Shown here one piece after another: positions 17,041 through 26,411 of a stretch of DNA of 64,000 nucleotides. The DNA comes from Psychromonas sp. L1A2 (GTDB lineage Bacteria > Pseudomonadota > Gammaproteobacteria > Enterobacterales > Psychromonadaceae). Every line of letters begins with the position of its first letter. Within the stretch, counting starts at the first letter, position 1. The stretch spans positions 1,116,001-1,180,000 of the forward strand of contig NZ_WUAG01000001.1 in the NCBI RefSeq assembly GCF_009828855.1, read 5' to 3'. A program made the translations under genes and the position numbers. The notes beneath the pieces were generated by a model. It saw only the letters and a program-made list of their open reading frames with translations, ran no database searches and had not been told where the DNA came from.

Positions 17041-18657
17041 TTATAGGTCCAGTTTTTGCGGACTTTTGCCCAAAATTGCTTGAAAATCTGTCCATACATG
17101 GCGAGCAAAACCTGCACCAGCTTCTTCGTACATATTAAACACTAAGTTAACACCTAAGGCGTTTAACTCTTGTTCATCTGTTTTATAATGCGCAAGTGCA
17201 GCTACTTTAAAACTACAGTTTTGAATATTATTTAATTGTTCAGCCGCGTAACGATTACCGTTATGGTCCGGCATCGCCAATAGAATAAGTTTAATATTAT
17301 TAGTGAGCTGTAATTTAGTCCAAAAATCAGAGTCGAGAGCATCACCAGTGATAACGCGTCTTCCTGCCTCTCTGTGTTGTAATGTAGTGAGATGGTTATA
17401 ATCAATGCCCATTACTTTTTCGCCATAGGTCGTTTTTAACGCATCATAAGCACCCACACCAATTCGTCCCATTCCCATTACTAATATTTGTGCATCACCA
17501 ACACGTACTGGTCGGTCATCTAAATGTAAGCGAGTTGCTTGATAACGTTTTAGCGCTATTCGATAGCGGTCGTAAATAGCATCAGCATATTTATTTAATA
17601 GTGCGGCAATAATAAAGCTTAATGAAACAGCGATAGCCGTAATAATTAACCAGTCTTTTGATAACCAACCTTTATAAGTAGCGAGCGAAGCGACAATTAA
17701 TCCAAACTCACTATAATTAGCTAAGCTAAATGCAGCAAATAATGAGGTACGTGAGCGCAATTTGAATTTACTCAGCGTTAGAAAATACAGCACAATTTTA
17801 CCAAAGAGTAAAAGTGATAAAGCAGTCGCAATCATTAAATGATCTAAGTTAGGTAAACCACCGAATCCTATATTTAAAAAGAAACAGACTAAGAATAATT
17901 CTTTTAAATTAAATAAAGAGCGCGCCATCTCTTTTGCACTTGGGTGAGCGGCTAACAACATGCCGGCGATTAAAGCGCCTAAGTCGGCTTTCATACCAAC
18001 ACTTTCAAATAAACCAGCACCAACCACTAAGGCTAAAAAGAAACCGTATAAAACTAATAATTCACCGTGGCCCGCTTTGTCTAATAGTTTATATAACAGC
18101 GGTCTAACGAGTGGAAGGGCAACTAAACCAATGGCCCAGATAGACGGTATTTTACCAACAGAAATGGTTAAAAATAACACGGCAAAAATATCTTGCATGA
18201 TCAGTATACCGATCGCAATGCGGCCGTAAAGGGAGTTTGCTTCGCTTTTTTCTTCTAATATTTTGACTGCAAATACCGTACTGGAAAAGCTTAATGCAAA
18301 AGAGATAAGCACAATACCAACAATATCTAATCCTGCAAAAAGTGATACGCCAAGCTGCTTTATTACAAATAAAATAGCGGTATAAAAAATAAGGCTCGCG
18401 ATAAGGTGAATGCTCGCTCCACCCCATACTTCAGACTTAAATAGCGTGCGAATATCTAATTTTAGGCCAATTGAAAAGAGTAATAAAGTTACCCCTAAAT
18501 TAGCTAAAGTCACGAGGTTATCTGATGATTCAAAACCAATAAAATTAAGCGTGAAACCAGCCAATAAAAAACCAACCATAGGTGGGAGGCCTGTTAAATT
18601 AATCAGCATGCCAAATGTAAAAGCAACGCCTATAAAAAGTAATATTGTGCTGTCCAT
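17041..18657 (-). CDS. CPA2-family cation:proton antiporter with RCK domain
   Basis: This 538-residue protein has about twelve hydrophobic segments (residues 1-370), forming a Na+/H+-exchanger (CPA2) domain. A cytosolic TrkA-N/RCK nucleotide-binding domain (about 385-515) follows, with GMGRIGVGAYDALK as the Rossmann motif. The architecture is that of KefB/KefC/YbaL-type transporters exchanging K+ or Na+ for H+. It lacks an obvious TrkA-C domain and is shorter than KefB (601), so I give no gene symbol. It is monocistronic. Confidence 0.85.
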   Translation of the reverse strand: MDSTILLFIGVAFTFGMLINLTGLPPMVGFLLAGFTLNFIGFESSDNLVTLANLGVTLLLFSIGLKLDIRTLFKSEVWGGASIHLIASLIFYTAILFVIKQLGVSLFAGLDIVGIVLISFALSFSSTVFAVKILEEKSEANSLYGRIAIGILIMQDIFAVLFLTISVGKIPSIWAIGLVALPLVRPLLYKLLDKAGHGELLVLYGFFLALVVGAGLFESVGMKADLGALIAGMLLAAHPSAKEMARSLFNLKELFLVCFFLNIGFGGLPNLDHLMIATALSLLLFGKIVLYFLTLSKFKLRSRTSLFAAFSLANYSEFGLIVASLATYKGWLSKDWLIITAIAVSLSFIIAALLNKYADAIYDRYRIALKRYQATRLHLDDRPVRVGDAQILVMGMGRIGVGAYDALKTTYGEKVMGIDYNHLTTLQHREAGRRVITGDALDSDFWTKLQLTNNIKLILLAMPDHNGNRYAAEQLNNIQNCSFKVAALAHYKTDEQELNALGVNLVFNMYEEAGAGFARHVWTDFQAILGKSPQKLDL

Positions 18658-19021
18658 GAATTCACTTATTTAAATAATTAATGTCATTGAGTTTAATGGT
18701 TTTTATGTTGGCCATTAATATCTGGGTGCTTTTAATCCTTTGTATTCTAGCATTTCCAAGAACGAGGTTTTAACTTTTATGCCTGGCTGTATTTATTTTT
18801 AAATTAATGTGTCTTATTTGAATGCAATTGATAAGGCTAATGAGCCTAAGAAAACAAGTATTTAAATATGAGGAAATTATAAAGAGGTGATTTTATGGGA
18901 TAGAGGTAATTAGGACAATCACTATATTAACTTAATGCTCAATAATATTAATTGCTTAATCACACTCGTTAATAAATGAAGTTTATCTCTCTTTTTTCTT
19001 TGCAGAAAAAATTCCATTTAT
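18658..19021. other. Intergenic gap
   Basis: This AT-rich gap lies between the antiporter start and the end of the Sel1-repeat gene. It should contain the antiporter promoter. I see no gene or clear hairpin. Confidence 0.4.
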
Positions 19022-20641
19022 TTATTGAAAAAACTCTGCCTGTGAGTACTCGACAAAGGTTGTTGTATCAGGCCAAAGACGGAAAACACGTAAGATAATA
19101 TTATCTTTTAATCTCCATTGAAAACTAGCTTCGCCTTGCAATTCGTTTCCCTGTGAGTAACTTGGTTGGCCATAAGTTTCTATTAACTTATTTTTGACCG
19201 TGATAATAAGCGAAGGGTTGTTTCGACCCACAAAAGTATAAGTTGCTTGTGAAAACTCGTTATCTTCAGTGTATCGAATGGTTAATTCACTAGATCCTTT
19301 GGTCATTGCTGCTGTGAAATACGTATCTGTAAGTGATTTGTCATCCTCTGAGATAACCTTGATTTTTTGTAACTTTATTTTTTCTCTCAACAAAGTTCGG
19401 TTTGCACAACTGAGTTTTTCAGAAAATAAAAGTGTGGTCGCTGTTTTTAAACATCGAGCGTGTGTCACCAATTTAAATAACCGTGTTTTTGCCCATTTCT
19501 GTGATGATTTTTGATATAACAAAATAGCGGCTTCTTTATCTACCTTAGTAAAAATACCATTTTCATAAAAGTACGCTAATTTGGCATGCGCTAACGGGTA
19601 ATTTAGTGAAGAGGCATATTGATAATTTTTAAAGGCTTTTTGTAAGTTAGGATGAATATTACGGGTGTATTGTGTTGTACCATTTTCATAAATTGTAGCG
19701 AGTCGGTAATAAGCTTCCGCATGATCGCGACGAGATGCTTGAGTGTACCAGTCAATCGCTCGTTGAATACTTTTGGGTGTTCCTTTGCCCATTTCTGATA
19801 ATTGACCTAGTTGAAATTGTGCATCGGTATTCCCTTTCAAAGCCGCAAGACGATACCAAGCAATAGCTTTTTTATAATCAACGCCATCTACGTTACCTGC
19901 TTCATAAATTTGGCCTAATTTATAAGCTGCTTGAGAGTAATTATTGTTAGCAGATTGTTTATATAATTGAATCGCTTTTGCGTAGTCTTGCTGTGTACCT
20001 AATCCATTTTCATGCATATAGGCTAATTGGTATTGAGCGACCGGATTGTCTTGGTGTGCTGCTGATTGGTACCAATCAAGCGCTTTTTTATAATCTCTTT
20101 CGAGTGTTTCGCCTGATTGATATAGATAGCCAAGATCTATTTGTGCGTTTACATGGCCTTGTTCAGCAGCTTTTTGATACCAAACAATACTTTGTTTATT
20201 ATTTTTTTTAGTGCCAATACCGTACTGGTAGTAGTTACCAACTTGATATTGAGATGTTGGATCGCCTTGTTCAGCTGCGAGAAGGTAATAACTTAATGCC
20301 TTACTGCTATCTTGTTCAACGCCGGTTCCTTTCTCGTACAAGGTAGCTAGAACATATTGTGCTGCTTTGTATTCTTGTTGTGCAGATTTTAAATACCAAT
20401 GGATAGCTTTTTTTAAATCTTTCTTAACACCTTGGCCACTTTCGTACATCCAACCAACGGTATATTGTGCAGAAGCGTCACCTTTTTCTGCTAGAGGGAT
20501 CCAGATCTTTACGGCTTTTTTATAGTTACCAGAATGAGCGGCTTCGTAGCCCTCAGAAAACTTGGCTTGTGCAATTAGCTCCCCTGAAAAAAGGATTATA
20601 ATTGTAAATAAAAGAAATAAATTACAAAATCTTTGCTTCAT
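19022..20641 (-). CDS. Exported Sel1-repeat (SLR) protein
   Basis: This 539-residue protein has a signal peptide (MKQRFCNLFLLFTIIILFSG...) and about ten Sel1-like repeats of 36 residues (A..G...A.. LG.. Y..G.GV..D..KA..WY..AA), at about residues 25-390, followed by a non-repeat C-terminal domain of about 150 residues. SLR proteins are helical scaffolds for protein contacts. I chose the ATG at 20641 because the eight residues added by the ATG at 20665 would spoil the signal peptide and lack a ribosome binding site. Its partner is unknown. Confidence 0.85.
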   Translation of the reverse strand: MKQRFCNLFLLFTIIILFSGELIAQAKFSEGYEAAHSGNYKKAVKIWIPLAEKGDASAQYTVGWMYESGQGVKKDLKKAIHWYLKSAQQEYKAAQYVLATLYEKGTGVEQDSSKALSYYLLAAEQGDPTSQYQVGNYYQYGIGTKKNNKQSIVWYQKAAEQGHVNAQIDLGYLYQSGETLERDYKKALDWYQSAAHQDNPVAQYQLAYMHENGLGTQQDYAKAIQLYKQSANNNYSQAAYKLGQIYEAGNVDGVDYKKAIAWYRLAALKGNTDAQFQLGQLSEMGKGTPKSIQRAIDWYTQASRRDHAEAYYRLATIYENGTTQYTRNIHPNLQKAFKNYQYASSLNYPLAHAKLAYFYENGIFTKVDKEAAILLYQKSSQKWAKTRLFKLVTHARCLKTATTLLFSEKLSCANRTLLREKIKLQKIKVISEDDKSLTDTYFTAAMTKGSSELTIRYTEDNEFSQATYTFVGRNNPSLIITVKNKLIETYGQPSYSQGNELQGEASFQWRLKDNIILRVFRLWPDTTTFVEYSQAEFFQ

Positions 20642-20826
20642 GCAAATACTAAATCCGTATGACAAAAAAGTGATATTATTGATTATGCCATTAGATTACG
20701 ATTAAAGCAGGTTTATATTACTTATATTGATATATAAATCGCTTTTATAAAGAAAGTATACCTATATTATTTAAATCATAGTTACAAAATTTTGATGTAA
20801 ATAATATGAAAGGTAAATAGATAGTT

Positions 20827-21021
20827 AACCTCAATTCTAGTTAATGAAAGTAGAATTATATTTAAAATCAGAAGGTTGTATTTTTTATTATACAGTGCCG
20901 TTAGTTTTGCGTAGTTCAAGGCGAATTATTGAAGCAATAACGGGCTATTGATAGATAATTTAATGGAGAAGTCCGCGGAAATAGCGGTGTTGTACCGCTT
21001 TGTTTATTCAGAATGGAGGTT
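20827..21021. mobile_element. MITE family A, copy 2 (reverse orientation)
   Basis: A 195-bp copy of the family-A element is inverted relative to the copy at 7672. It begins AACCTCAATTCTAG and ends TCAGAATGGAGGTT. The flanking 4-mers AGTT (20823-20826) and AGCT (21022-21025) differ at one base and look like a decayed target duplication. Confidence 0.85.
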
Positions 21022-21041
21022 AGCTATATTTAAATCTATGG

Positions 21042-21293
21042 TTATATTGTTTTAATCGTGATGCTTTTTTCGCTTTTACTGCAACAAAGTAAAATTTCAC
21101 CTTCTTTTAAATAAGCCATTGGAAAGTTACTGTAAGTCACATCACCAGAAACAAGAATTGAACGGCAGGCGCCGCAATGTCCATCTCTGCAATGAAACTC
21201 AACAGACACTGATTGAGATTCTAAATTCTCAAGCAGTGTCTTATTTGCATCTAATGTATATTGTTGTTCATTGTAAATTAGTTTAGATGACAT
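21042..21293 (-). CDS. yfaE: 2Fe-2S ferredoxin for class Ia ribonucleotide reductase
   Basis: This 83-residue plant-type ferredoxin has cysteines Cys35, Cys40, Cys43 (CRDGHCGAC) and Cys70/71, the CX4CX2C...C pattern. YfaE helps assemble and repair the diferric-tyrosyl cofactor of NrdB in E. coli. It lies 14 bases downstream of nrdB on the same strand, as in enteric bacteria, and so is almost certainly cotranscribed and translationally linked. Confidence 0.93.
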   Translation of the reverse strand: MSSKLIYNEQQYTLDANKTLLENLESQSVSVEFHCRDGHCGACRSILVSGDVTYSNFPMAYLKEGEILLCCSKSEKSITIKTI

Positions 21294-21307
21294 TATTTTT
21301 TGTACGC

Positions 21308-22453
21308 TTATAGTTCAAATGTACTTAGGTCTTCACTGTCGACAGTACTATTAATTTGACCTACTAAATAAGAGCTGATTTCCGCTTCTTGAGGCGCTAC
21401 TTGTACGTTGTCACTGACTAACCAATGGTTAATCCATGGAATTGGATTACTTTTAACTTTAAAAGGAGCTTCGTAACCAATTGCTTGCATACGTTGATTG
21501 GCAATGTACTCAACATACTGACATAGAATTTCTTCATTTAAGCCGATCATTGAGCCATCTTTGAATAGGTATTGAGCCCATTCTTTTTCTTGCTCTGCTG
21601 CTTTTAAGAAAATAGCTTTGCCTTCAGCAAAACATTCTAATGCAATTTCAGCCATTTCAGGATCATCTTTACCATCAGCCCAAATATTTAGCATTTGTTG
21701 CGTTGAGTTCAAATGTAAAGCTTCATCACGTGCAATTAATTTGATAATTTTAGCATTGCCTTCTAACAAGTCACGCTCAGCAAAGGCAAACGAACAAGCA
21801 AATGAAACATAAAAGCGTATTGCTTCTAGTGCATTAGTTGAACAAATACAAAGATAGAGTTTCTTTTTAATATCACGCAATGTTAAGGCTTCAGTTTTAC
21901 CTTGAATATTAACGTATTTAATATCAGTTTGCTCAAATCCGTGTAGCTGCATGAATTGTACTGCATGGATTAGTTCATCGTAATAATAAGAGATATCCAC
22001 AGCACGTTTTTGGATTTCGTCATTATTAACGATATCTTCAAACACTTCATTTGGATCTGTGAATAAGTTACGTAAAATATGCGTGTAACTACGGCTGTGA
22101 ATTGTTTCTGAGAATGCCCATGTTTCAATCCATGTTTCTAATTCTGGTAGTGAAACAATAGGGAGTAGTGCAACGTTTGGACTACGTCCTTGAATCGAAT
22201 CTAATAATGTTTGATATTTTAGATTAGAAATGAAAATGTGTTGCTCATGATCTGGCAGGTTTAAGAAATCGATACGATCACGACTCACGTCTATTTCTTC
22301 CGGACGCCAAAAAAATGAAAGCTGCTTTTCGATTAATTTTTCAAAAACTTCGAATTTTTGTTGATCGTAACGAGCCACGTTAACAGGATTGCCAAAGAAC
22401 ATAGGTTCTTTCATAGCGTCATTGGAAAGGGTAGAGAAAGTTGTGTAAGCCAT
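21308..22453 (-). CDS. nrdB: Ribonucleotide reductase class Ia beta subunit
   Basis: This 381-residue subunit carries the diiron centre and tyrosyl radical. The iron ligands include Asp85, Glu116 and His119 (ETIH), with radical Tyr123 next to them ([11 protein letters not shown]). The later Glu and His ligands are in the [10 protein letters not shown] region. The C-terminal tail TFEL binds NrdA. A good ribosome binding site (CGGAGAG) precedes the ATG. Unlike in E. coli, nrdA is not directly upstream: seven genes lie between, so nrdB-yfaE probably uses its own promoter in 22454-22541, where TATAGTATAG is a possible -10 region. Confidence 0.96.
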   Translation of the reverse strand: MAYTTFSTLSNDAMKEPMFFGNPVNVARYDQQKFEVFEKLIEKQLSFFWRPEEIDVSRDRIDFLNLPDHEQHIFISNLKYQTLLDSIQGRSPNVALLPIVSLPELETWIETWAFSETIHSRSYTHILRNLFTDPNEVFEDIVNNDEIQKRAVDISYYYDELIHAVQFMQLHGFEQTDIKYVNIQGKTEALTLRDIKKKLYLCICSTNALEAIRFYVSFACSFAFAERDLLEGNAKIIKLIARDEALHLNSTQQMLNIWADGKDDPEMAEIALECFAEGKAIFLKAAEQEKEWAQYLFKDGSMIGLNEEILCQYVEYIANQRMQAIGYEAPFKVKSNPIPWINHWLVSDNVQVAPQEAEISSYLVGQINSTVDSEDLSTFEL

Positions 22454-22541
22454 GAGACTCTCCGTGGTAAATTATTGTTCGCTATACTATACGGATGAGT
22501 CGCCTTTTTCTATCACTTTAGCTAGAAAAATATTTGTTATT

Positions 22542-23351
22542 TTATCTTTTTCGTTTAAAAGGCATGGTCAACAAACCTAATAAATTTGCATTATCTTTAG
22601 CATCAGGAAATTCTTTAATACCAATATCTATTTCTAAATCTGGTTTAGTTGCTTCAGCTGAATAACTACCAAATAATCGGTCCCACCAAATAACACTGAA
22701 CCCATAATTTGAGTTACTTTCTTTAAATAACTGACTGTGGTGAATGCGGTGTAATATCTGGGTCATCAAAATTAAGCGAGTTACCGCTTCTACTTTTTTA
22801 GGAAGGCGAATATTGGCATGATTAAATAGAGCAAAGCCATTTAATAAAACCTCAAATAAAATAACTGCAAAGGCAGGCACACCTAGTAACATCACAGCGA
22901 TTGCTTTAATAAAAATACTGGCCACGATTTCTAAAGGGTGAAAACGTAACCCCGTGCTTGCATCAACATGTGAATCGGCATGGTGTACTTTGTGTAATTG
23001 CCATAACAGAGGGATTTTGTGGAATAACCGATGCTGCCAATAGATGAGCATATCTAATAACAACAAACTTAAAACAATGGTTAGCCAAGAGGGTAAGTGT
23101 ATAAGGTTAAATAAACCCCATTGTTGTTCAGTGCAATAAAGCGCAAATCCTGCTAACCCAACCGGAAGTACTAACCTTGCTGATAAGCCTGAAAGAAATA
23201 CGATGCCGAAGTTTCCAATCAAACGAGTGGTTTTTGTTGGTGCTTGTTTTTTAGTTGATAGTTGTCGAGCAGGAAAGGTTTGCTCTAAGATTATCATTAT
23301 CGCTAAGATACTAATAAATATCCCAAGGCGAATAAAAGTATCATCGATCAT
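22542..23351 (-). CDS. Fatty acid hydroxylase / sterol desaturase family membrane protein
   Basis: This 269-residue membrane protein has about four to five hydrophobic segments and the diiron histidine clusters HRLFH (107-111), HKVHH (120-124) and HRIHH (201-205) of the fatty acid hydroxylase superfamily. These enzymes use O2 to hydroxylate or desaturate lipids; the substrate is unknown. The start is preceded by AGGATAG and lies 15 bases after the YnjF-like gene, so it is the last gene of the ynj operon. Being next to a phospholipid-type transferase suggests a role in membrane lipids. Confidence 0.88.
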   Translation of the reverse strand: MIDDTFIRLGIFISILAIMIILEQTFPARQLSTKKQAPTKTTRLIGNFGIVFLSGLSARLVLPVGLAGFALYCTEQQWGLFNLIHLPSWLTIVLSLLLLDMLIYWQHRLFHKIPLLWQLHKVHHADSHVDASTGLRFHPLEIVASIFIKAIAVMLLGVPAFAVILFEVLLNGFALFNHANIRLPKKVEAVTRLILMTQILHRIHHSQLFKESNSNYGFSVIWWDRLFGSYSAEATKPDLEIDIGIKEFPDAKDNANLLGLLTMPFKRKR

Positions 23352-23365
23352 CGTTATCTATCCTG

Positions 23366-24001
23366 CTATTTTTCTACATTGTTAACATTATGACTTTTTA
23401 ATGTTTGGTACCCACCGTGAAGGCGAGTAAAAACAGTAATCGCACCTAAAAAAGCAAAGCTATAAGCTAGCTCAGGGAAATAGGTTGGCCATAAACAGAA
23501 GGCAACAAAAAAGGCGATAGTTTCAGTGCCTTCCGTTAAACCATTTAAAAAATAAAAGCTTTTATTTGCAAACTGTGGTCTTGCTAAATTGAGTTTTTCT
23601 GCTGGAATTGCAAAGGCTAAGAAACTTGAACCTGTACCTATAAACACTGATAATAATACCACGGCTGGCAAGGCATTTACGGCGGGATCCGCTAAGGCAA
23701 AACCCACAGGAATGGCCGCATAAAACAGAAAGTCGACACAAATATCTAAATAGCCGCCAGCGCTATTACTGCTATTTTGATGCCGAGCTAACGCACCATC
23801 TAAACCATCTAAAATACGATTAAGTATTATCATGATCAGCGCTGCTGTCCATAGTTGTGCAGCTAACAGTGGTACCGCTAATAAGCCGACTATAAAACCT
23901 ACTAAGGTGACTTGATCTGGATGTATGCCACGCTTATCTAATTGAACCACTACTGGCGTTAAAAGCGGTTTGATATACGGTGTGACAAATCTATCTAGCA
24001 T
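23366..24001 (-). CDS. ynjF: CDP-alcohol phosphatidyltransferase, YnjF-like
   Basis: This 211-residue inner-membrane protein has the complete catalytic motif Asp65-x2-Asp68-Gly-x2-Ala-Arg73-x8-Gly-x3-Asp86-x3-Asp90 of CDP-alcohol phosphotransferases. It transfers a phosphatidyl group from a CDP-lipid to an alcohol; the acceptor is unknown. In E. coli ynjF closes the ynjABCDEF cluster, and here it follows ynjD by 26 bases. The order and length (206 in E. coli) support the symbol, but orthology is inferred. Confidence 0.82.
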   Translation of the reverse strand: MLDRFVTPYIKPLLTPVVVQLDKRGIHPDQVTLVGFIVGLLAVPLLAAQLWTAALIMIILNRILDGLDGALARHQNSSNSAGGYLDICVDFLFYAAIPVGFALADPAVNALPAVVLLSVFIGTGSSFLAFAIPAEKLNLARPQFANKSFYFLNGLTEGTETIAFFVAFCLWPTYFPELAYSFAFLGAITVFTRLHGGYQTLKSHNVNNVEK

Positions 24002-24027
24002 GTCTTTTTCCTATTATTCAGTGTTTA

Positions 24028-24693
24028 TTAAACAACTTGATTTAAAGAGAGAGCATCTAATGTGATCACTTTACCTTTTGCTGCAACAGCATCACTTTGA
24101 TCATGTGTCACCATTACTGCTGGTAAACTGTATTTTTGTATTTGTTCAAAAACCAATTGACGTGTTTCTTGGCGCAATTGACTATCTAATTTACTAAAAG
24201 GTTCATCCAATAAAATGGCTTTTGGTTTGCTTAATAATACACGTAACAAAGCAACTCGTGCTTGCTGACCGCCTGATAGATTTTGTGGGCAACGCTTTTC
24301 CATGCCAGCAAGACCCACTTGATTTAACGCATCACTAATTTCATCTTTACGTGTTTGTTTATCACCTTTAGGCATAGCAAAAGCAATATTACCTTCAACG
24401 CTTAAATGAGGGAACAATAAAGGATCTTGATATAATAAACCGATATTACGTAGATGGCTTGCTGTATTGGTAATAATTTGTTGGTTTAAATAGAGCTCAC
24501 CATTAGCATAAAAGTCACTTGGTAACATACCAACTAACCAATTTAGTAGTGTCGACTTACCACTACCTGATGGGCCCATAATCGTCAGGACTTCGCCGCC
24601 TTTAACTTCTTCATTAAGAGAAAGTAAAAGTTTACCTTGTTGGCTTAATTGTAGATTATCGATCTTTAATGATGACATTGATTGTGAATTCAT
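24028..24693 (-). CDS. ynjD: ABC transporter ATPase, YnjD-like
   Basis: This 221-residue ATPase has Walker A GPSGSGKST (40-48), signature LSGGQ (139-143), Walker B AILLDEP (159-165) and the switch His in VTHDQ. It would energise the YnjC permease next to it. I use the ATG at 24693 with AGGAAAT upstream, which lies 8 bases after the ynjC stop. The longer frame to 24741 would overlap ynjC and adds unrelated residues. The E. coli homologue has 217 residues. Confidence 0.88.
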   Translation of the reverse strand: MNSQSMSSLKIDNLQLSQQGKLLLSLNEEVKGGEVLTIMGPSGSGKSTLLNWLVGMLPSDFYANGELYLNQQIITNTASHLRNIGLLYQDPLLFPHLSVEGNIAFAMPKGDKQTRKDEISDALNQVGLAGMEKRCPQNLSGGQQARVALLRVLLSKPKAILLDEPFSKLDSQLRQETRQLVFEQIQKYSLPAVMVTHDQSDAVAAKGKVITLDALSLNQVV

Positions 24694-24701
24694 TTTATTT
24701 C

Positions 24702-26408
24702 CTAACCTCGGTTCCGGAAGAACAACTTTGGTGTCGCCCAAGCTAATATAAAGAACAATGCTGGCAATAACATTTGCATTAACGCATAGACCGCGCTGGT
24801 TCTTCTGCTTGCGCCATTGGCAAGCGTAACGGCTTCCGTTGTAATAGTATTGATTCGGCCTGCGCCTGATAACAATGTTGGTAAATACTGACTAAAGCTA
24901 ATCGCTAAGCCTAATGCACTGGCGATTAAAATCGGTGATAATAGTAATGGGAGTTTCAACTGCCAAAATATTTTAGAGGGTGGTACACCAAGACTTGCTG
25001 CCACGGTGCTAAAACGAGGATCTAAGCGACGGTAACTATTGGCTAACGATAAAAACACATAAGGTAAAACAAATAATAAATGTGAAAAAACCACATTGAT
25101 GTAAGCATGTTGACTATTGACTTGCTCAAACAGCCAAACCAGTCCAAATAAGAAAGCAATACTTGGAATGAGTAATGGTAAGTAAATAATAAAGCCGCTA
25201 ATAGCCGAAATAGTTTTTGTATTTTGCTGTTCAGCTTCTAGTACAAATAAGGTTAATGCAATGGCAATTAACGTGGTGCTAATAGCAATAACAAGGGTAT
25301 TAAACAGTGGGGTTTGCATTTGTAGTAAAGCAGATGACCAGTGTAAAGTAACAAGTTGCTGAGGTAATAAATCAGGGAAAGACCAGAAGCCAGCAAAAGA
25401 CCATAACACCATAGCAACAAGCGCTAAACCGATAACACTTAACATCACCGTGGTTATTAAATGAGTCACACGTTGAATCAACATGCCACCGTATTCCCTT
25501 TCTCCATTTACTAAGAATGAAGTACTGCATTTTTTAACTAATAATTCTAATAAACACCAACTGCCCAATAACGATAGAGTGATCAGTATTTGTAATATGG
25601 CACCTGATGATGCTTTGATGCGTAGGCTTAAATCAACATCATTAAACCATTGCATAATCGCAACTGCTAAAGTAGGAGGCGTATTAGATCCTAGAATTAA
25701 AGGAATTTCGACACTGGCACTTGAGTAAGCAAGTACCGCTAAAATAGGTAAACGCATATAACCGTAAAGGCTTGGTAAAATGACTTTGAAAAAGCCAGTC
25801 ATCGGGCAGTAACCTAAACTTGATGCCACTTTATGTTGTGCTTTTAATGTTTTACCAATTTCAGGTTGAGCAAGTACGCCTAATGCGATTAAAAGCAAAA
25901 AAGGGAGCTCTTTAAGTGTTAATCCTAATATGATGCTTAATCCATAAGGATCATGGGGCAACAACCAGTCAGGTGGAGTATCCCAACCACTTAACCAGGG
26001 TGAAAAAAGTCGTGATAAGAACCCAGAAGGGGCGATTAAAAAACCAATGGCAATCGCAGCCGCCGCATGTGGAATAACTAATATCGGACCTAATAAACGT
26101 TGAATTCGTTTTAACCAAGGGCTGTTAAAGTAACTGGCTAGTATCAATACAGTGATAACAAAAGCGAGTAGAGTACTAATTAAACTGGTACCAAAACTCA
26201 GTAATACCATGCGTTCAATACCAGGAGTATTAAACAGTTGGACAAATCCAAATAAACCGAACTCATTAGCACCAAGTGCAGGGAACCAACCAAAAGCAGG
26301 TAATAACACACCTAATAAACCACCTAGTACAGGCACCACTAATAAAGCGATTAAAAGATACGGACTATTACGAACTAAGCGAGTAAACAGGGTATTAGCA
26401 ACAATCAT
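24702..26408 (-). CDS. ynjC: ABC transporter permease, YnjC-like (fused double permease)
   Basis: This 568-residue inner-membrane protein has about twelve hydrophobic segments in two tandem binding-protein-dependent permease units. Each has an EAA-like loop: ...SLGYCPMTGFFKVILPSLY in the first half and ...ASLGVPPSKIFWQLKLPLL in the second. This is the layout of ThiP/YnjC permeases. It lies 3 bases after ynjB and 8 before ynjD. The substrate of the Ynj transporter is not established. Confidence 0.88.
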   Translation of the reverse strand: MIVANTLFTRLVRNSPYLLIALLVVPVLGGLLGVLLPAFGWFPALGANEFGLFGFVQLFNTPGIERMVLLSFGTSLISTLLAFVITVLILASYFNSPWLKRIQRLLGPILVIPHAAAAIAIGFLIAPSGFLSRLFSPWLSGWDTPPDWLLPHDPYGLSIILGLTLKELPFLLLIALGVLAQPEIGKTLKAQHKVASSLGYCPMTGFFKVILPSLYGYMRLPILAVLAYSSASVEIPLILGSNTPPTLAVAIMQWFNDVDLSLRIKASSGAILQILITLSLLGSWCLLELLVKKCSTSFLVNGEREYGGMLIQRVTHLITTVMLSVIGLALVAMVLWSFAGFWSFPDLLPQQLVTLHWSSALLQMQTPLFNTLVIAISTTLIAIALTLFVLEAEQQNTKTISAISGFIIYLPLLIPSIAFLFGLVWLFEQVNSQHAYINVVFSHLLFVLPYVFLSLANSYRRLDPRFSTVAASLGVPPSKIFWQLKLPLLLSPILIASALGLAISFSQYLPTLLSGAGRINTITTEAVTLANGASRRTSAVYALMQMLLPALFFILAWATPKLFFRNRG

Positions 26409-26411
26409 TGT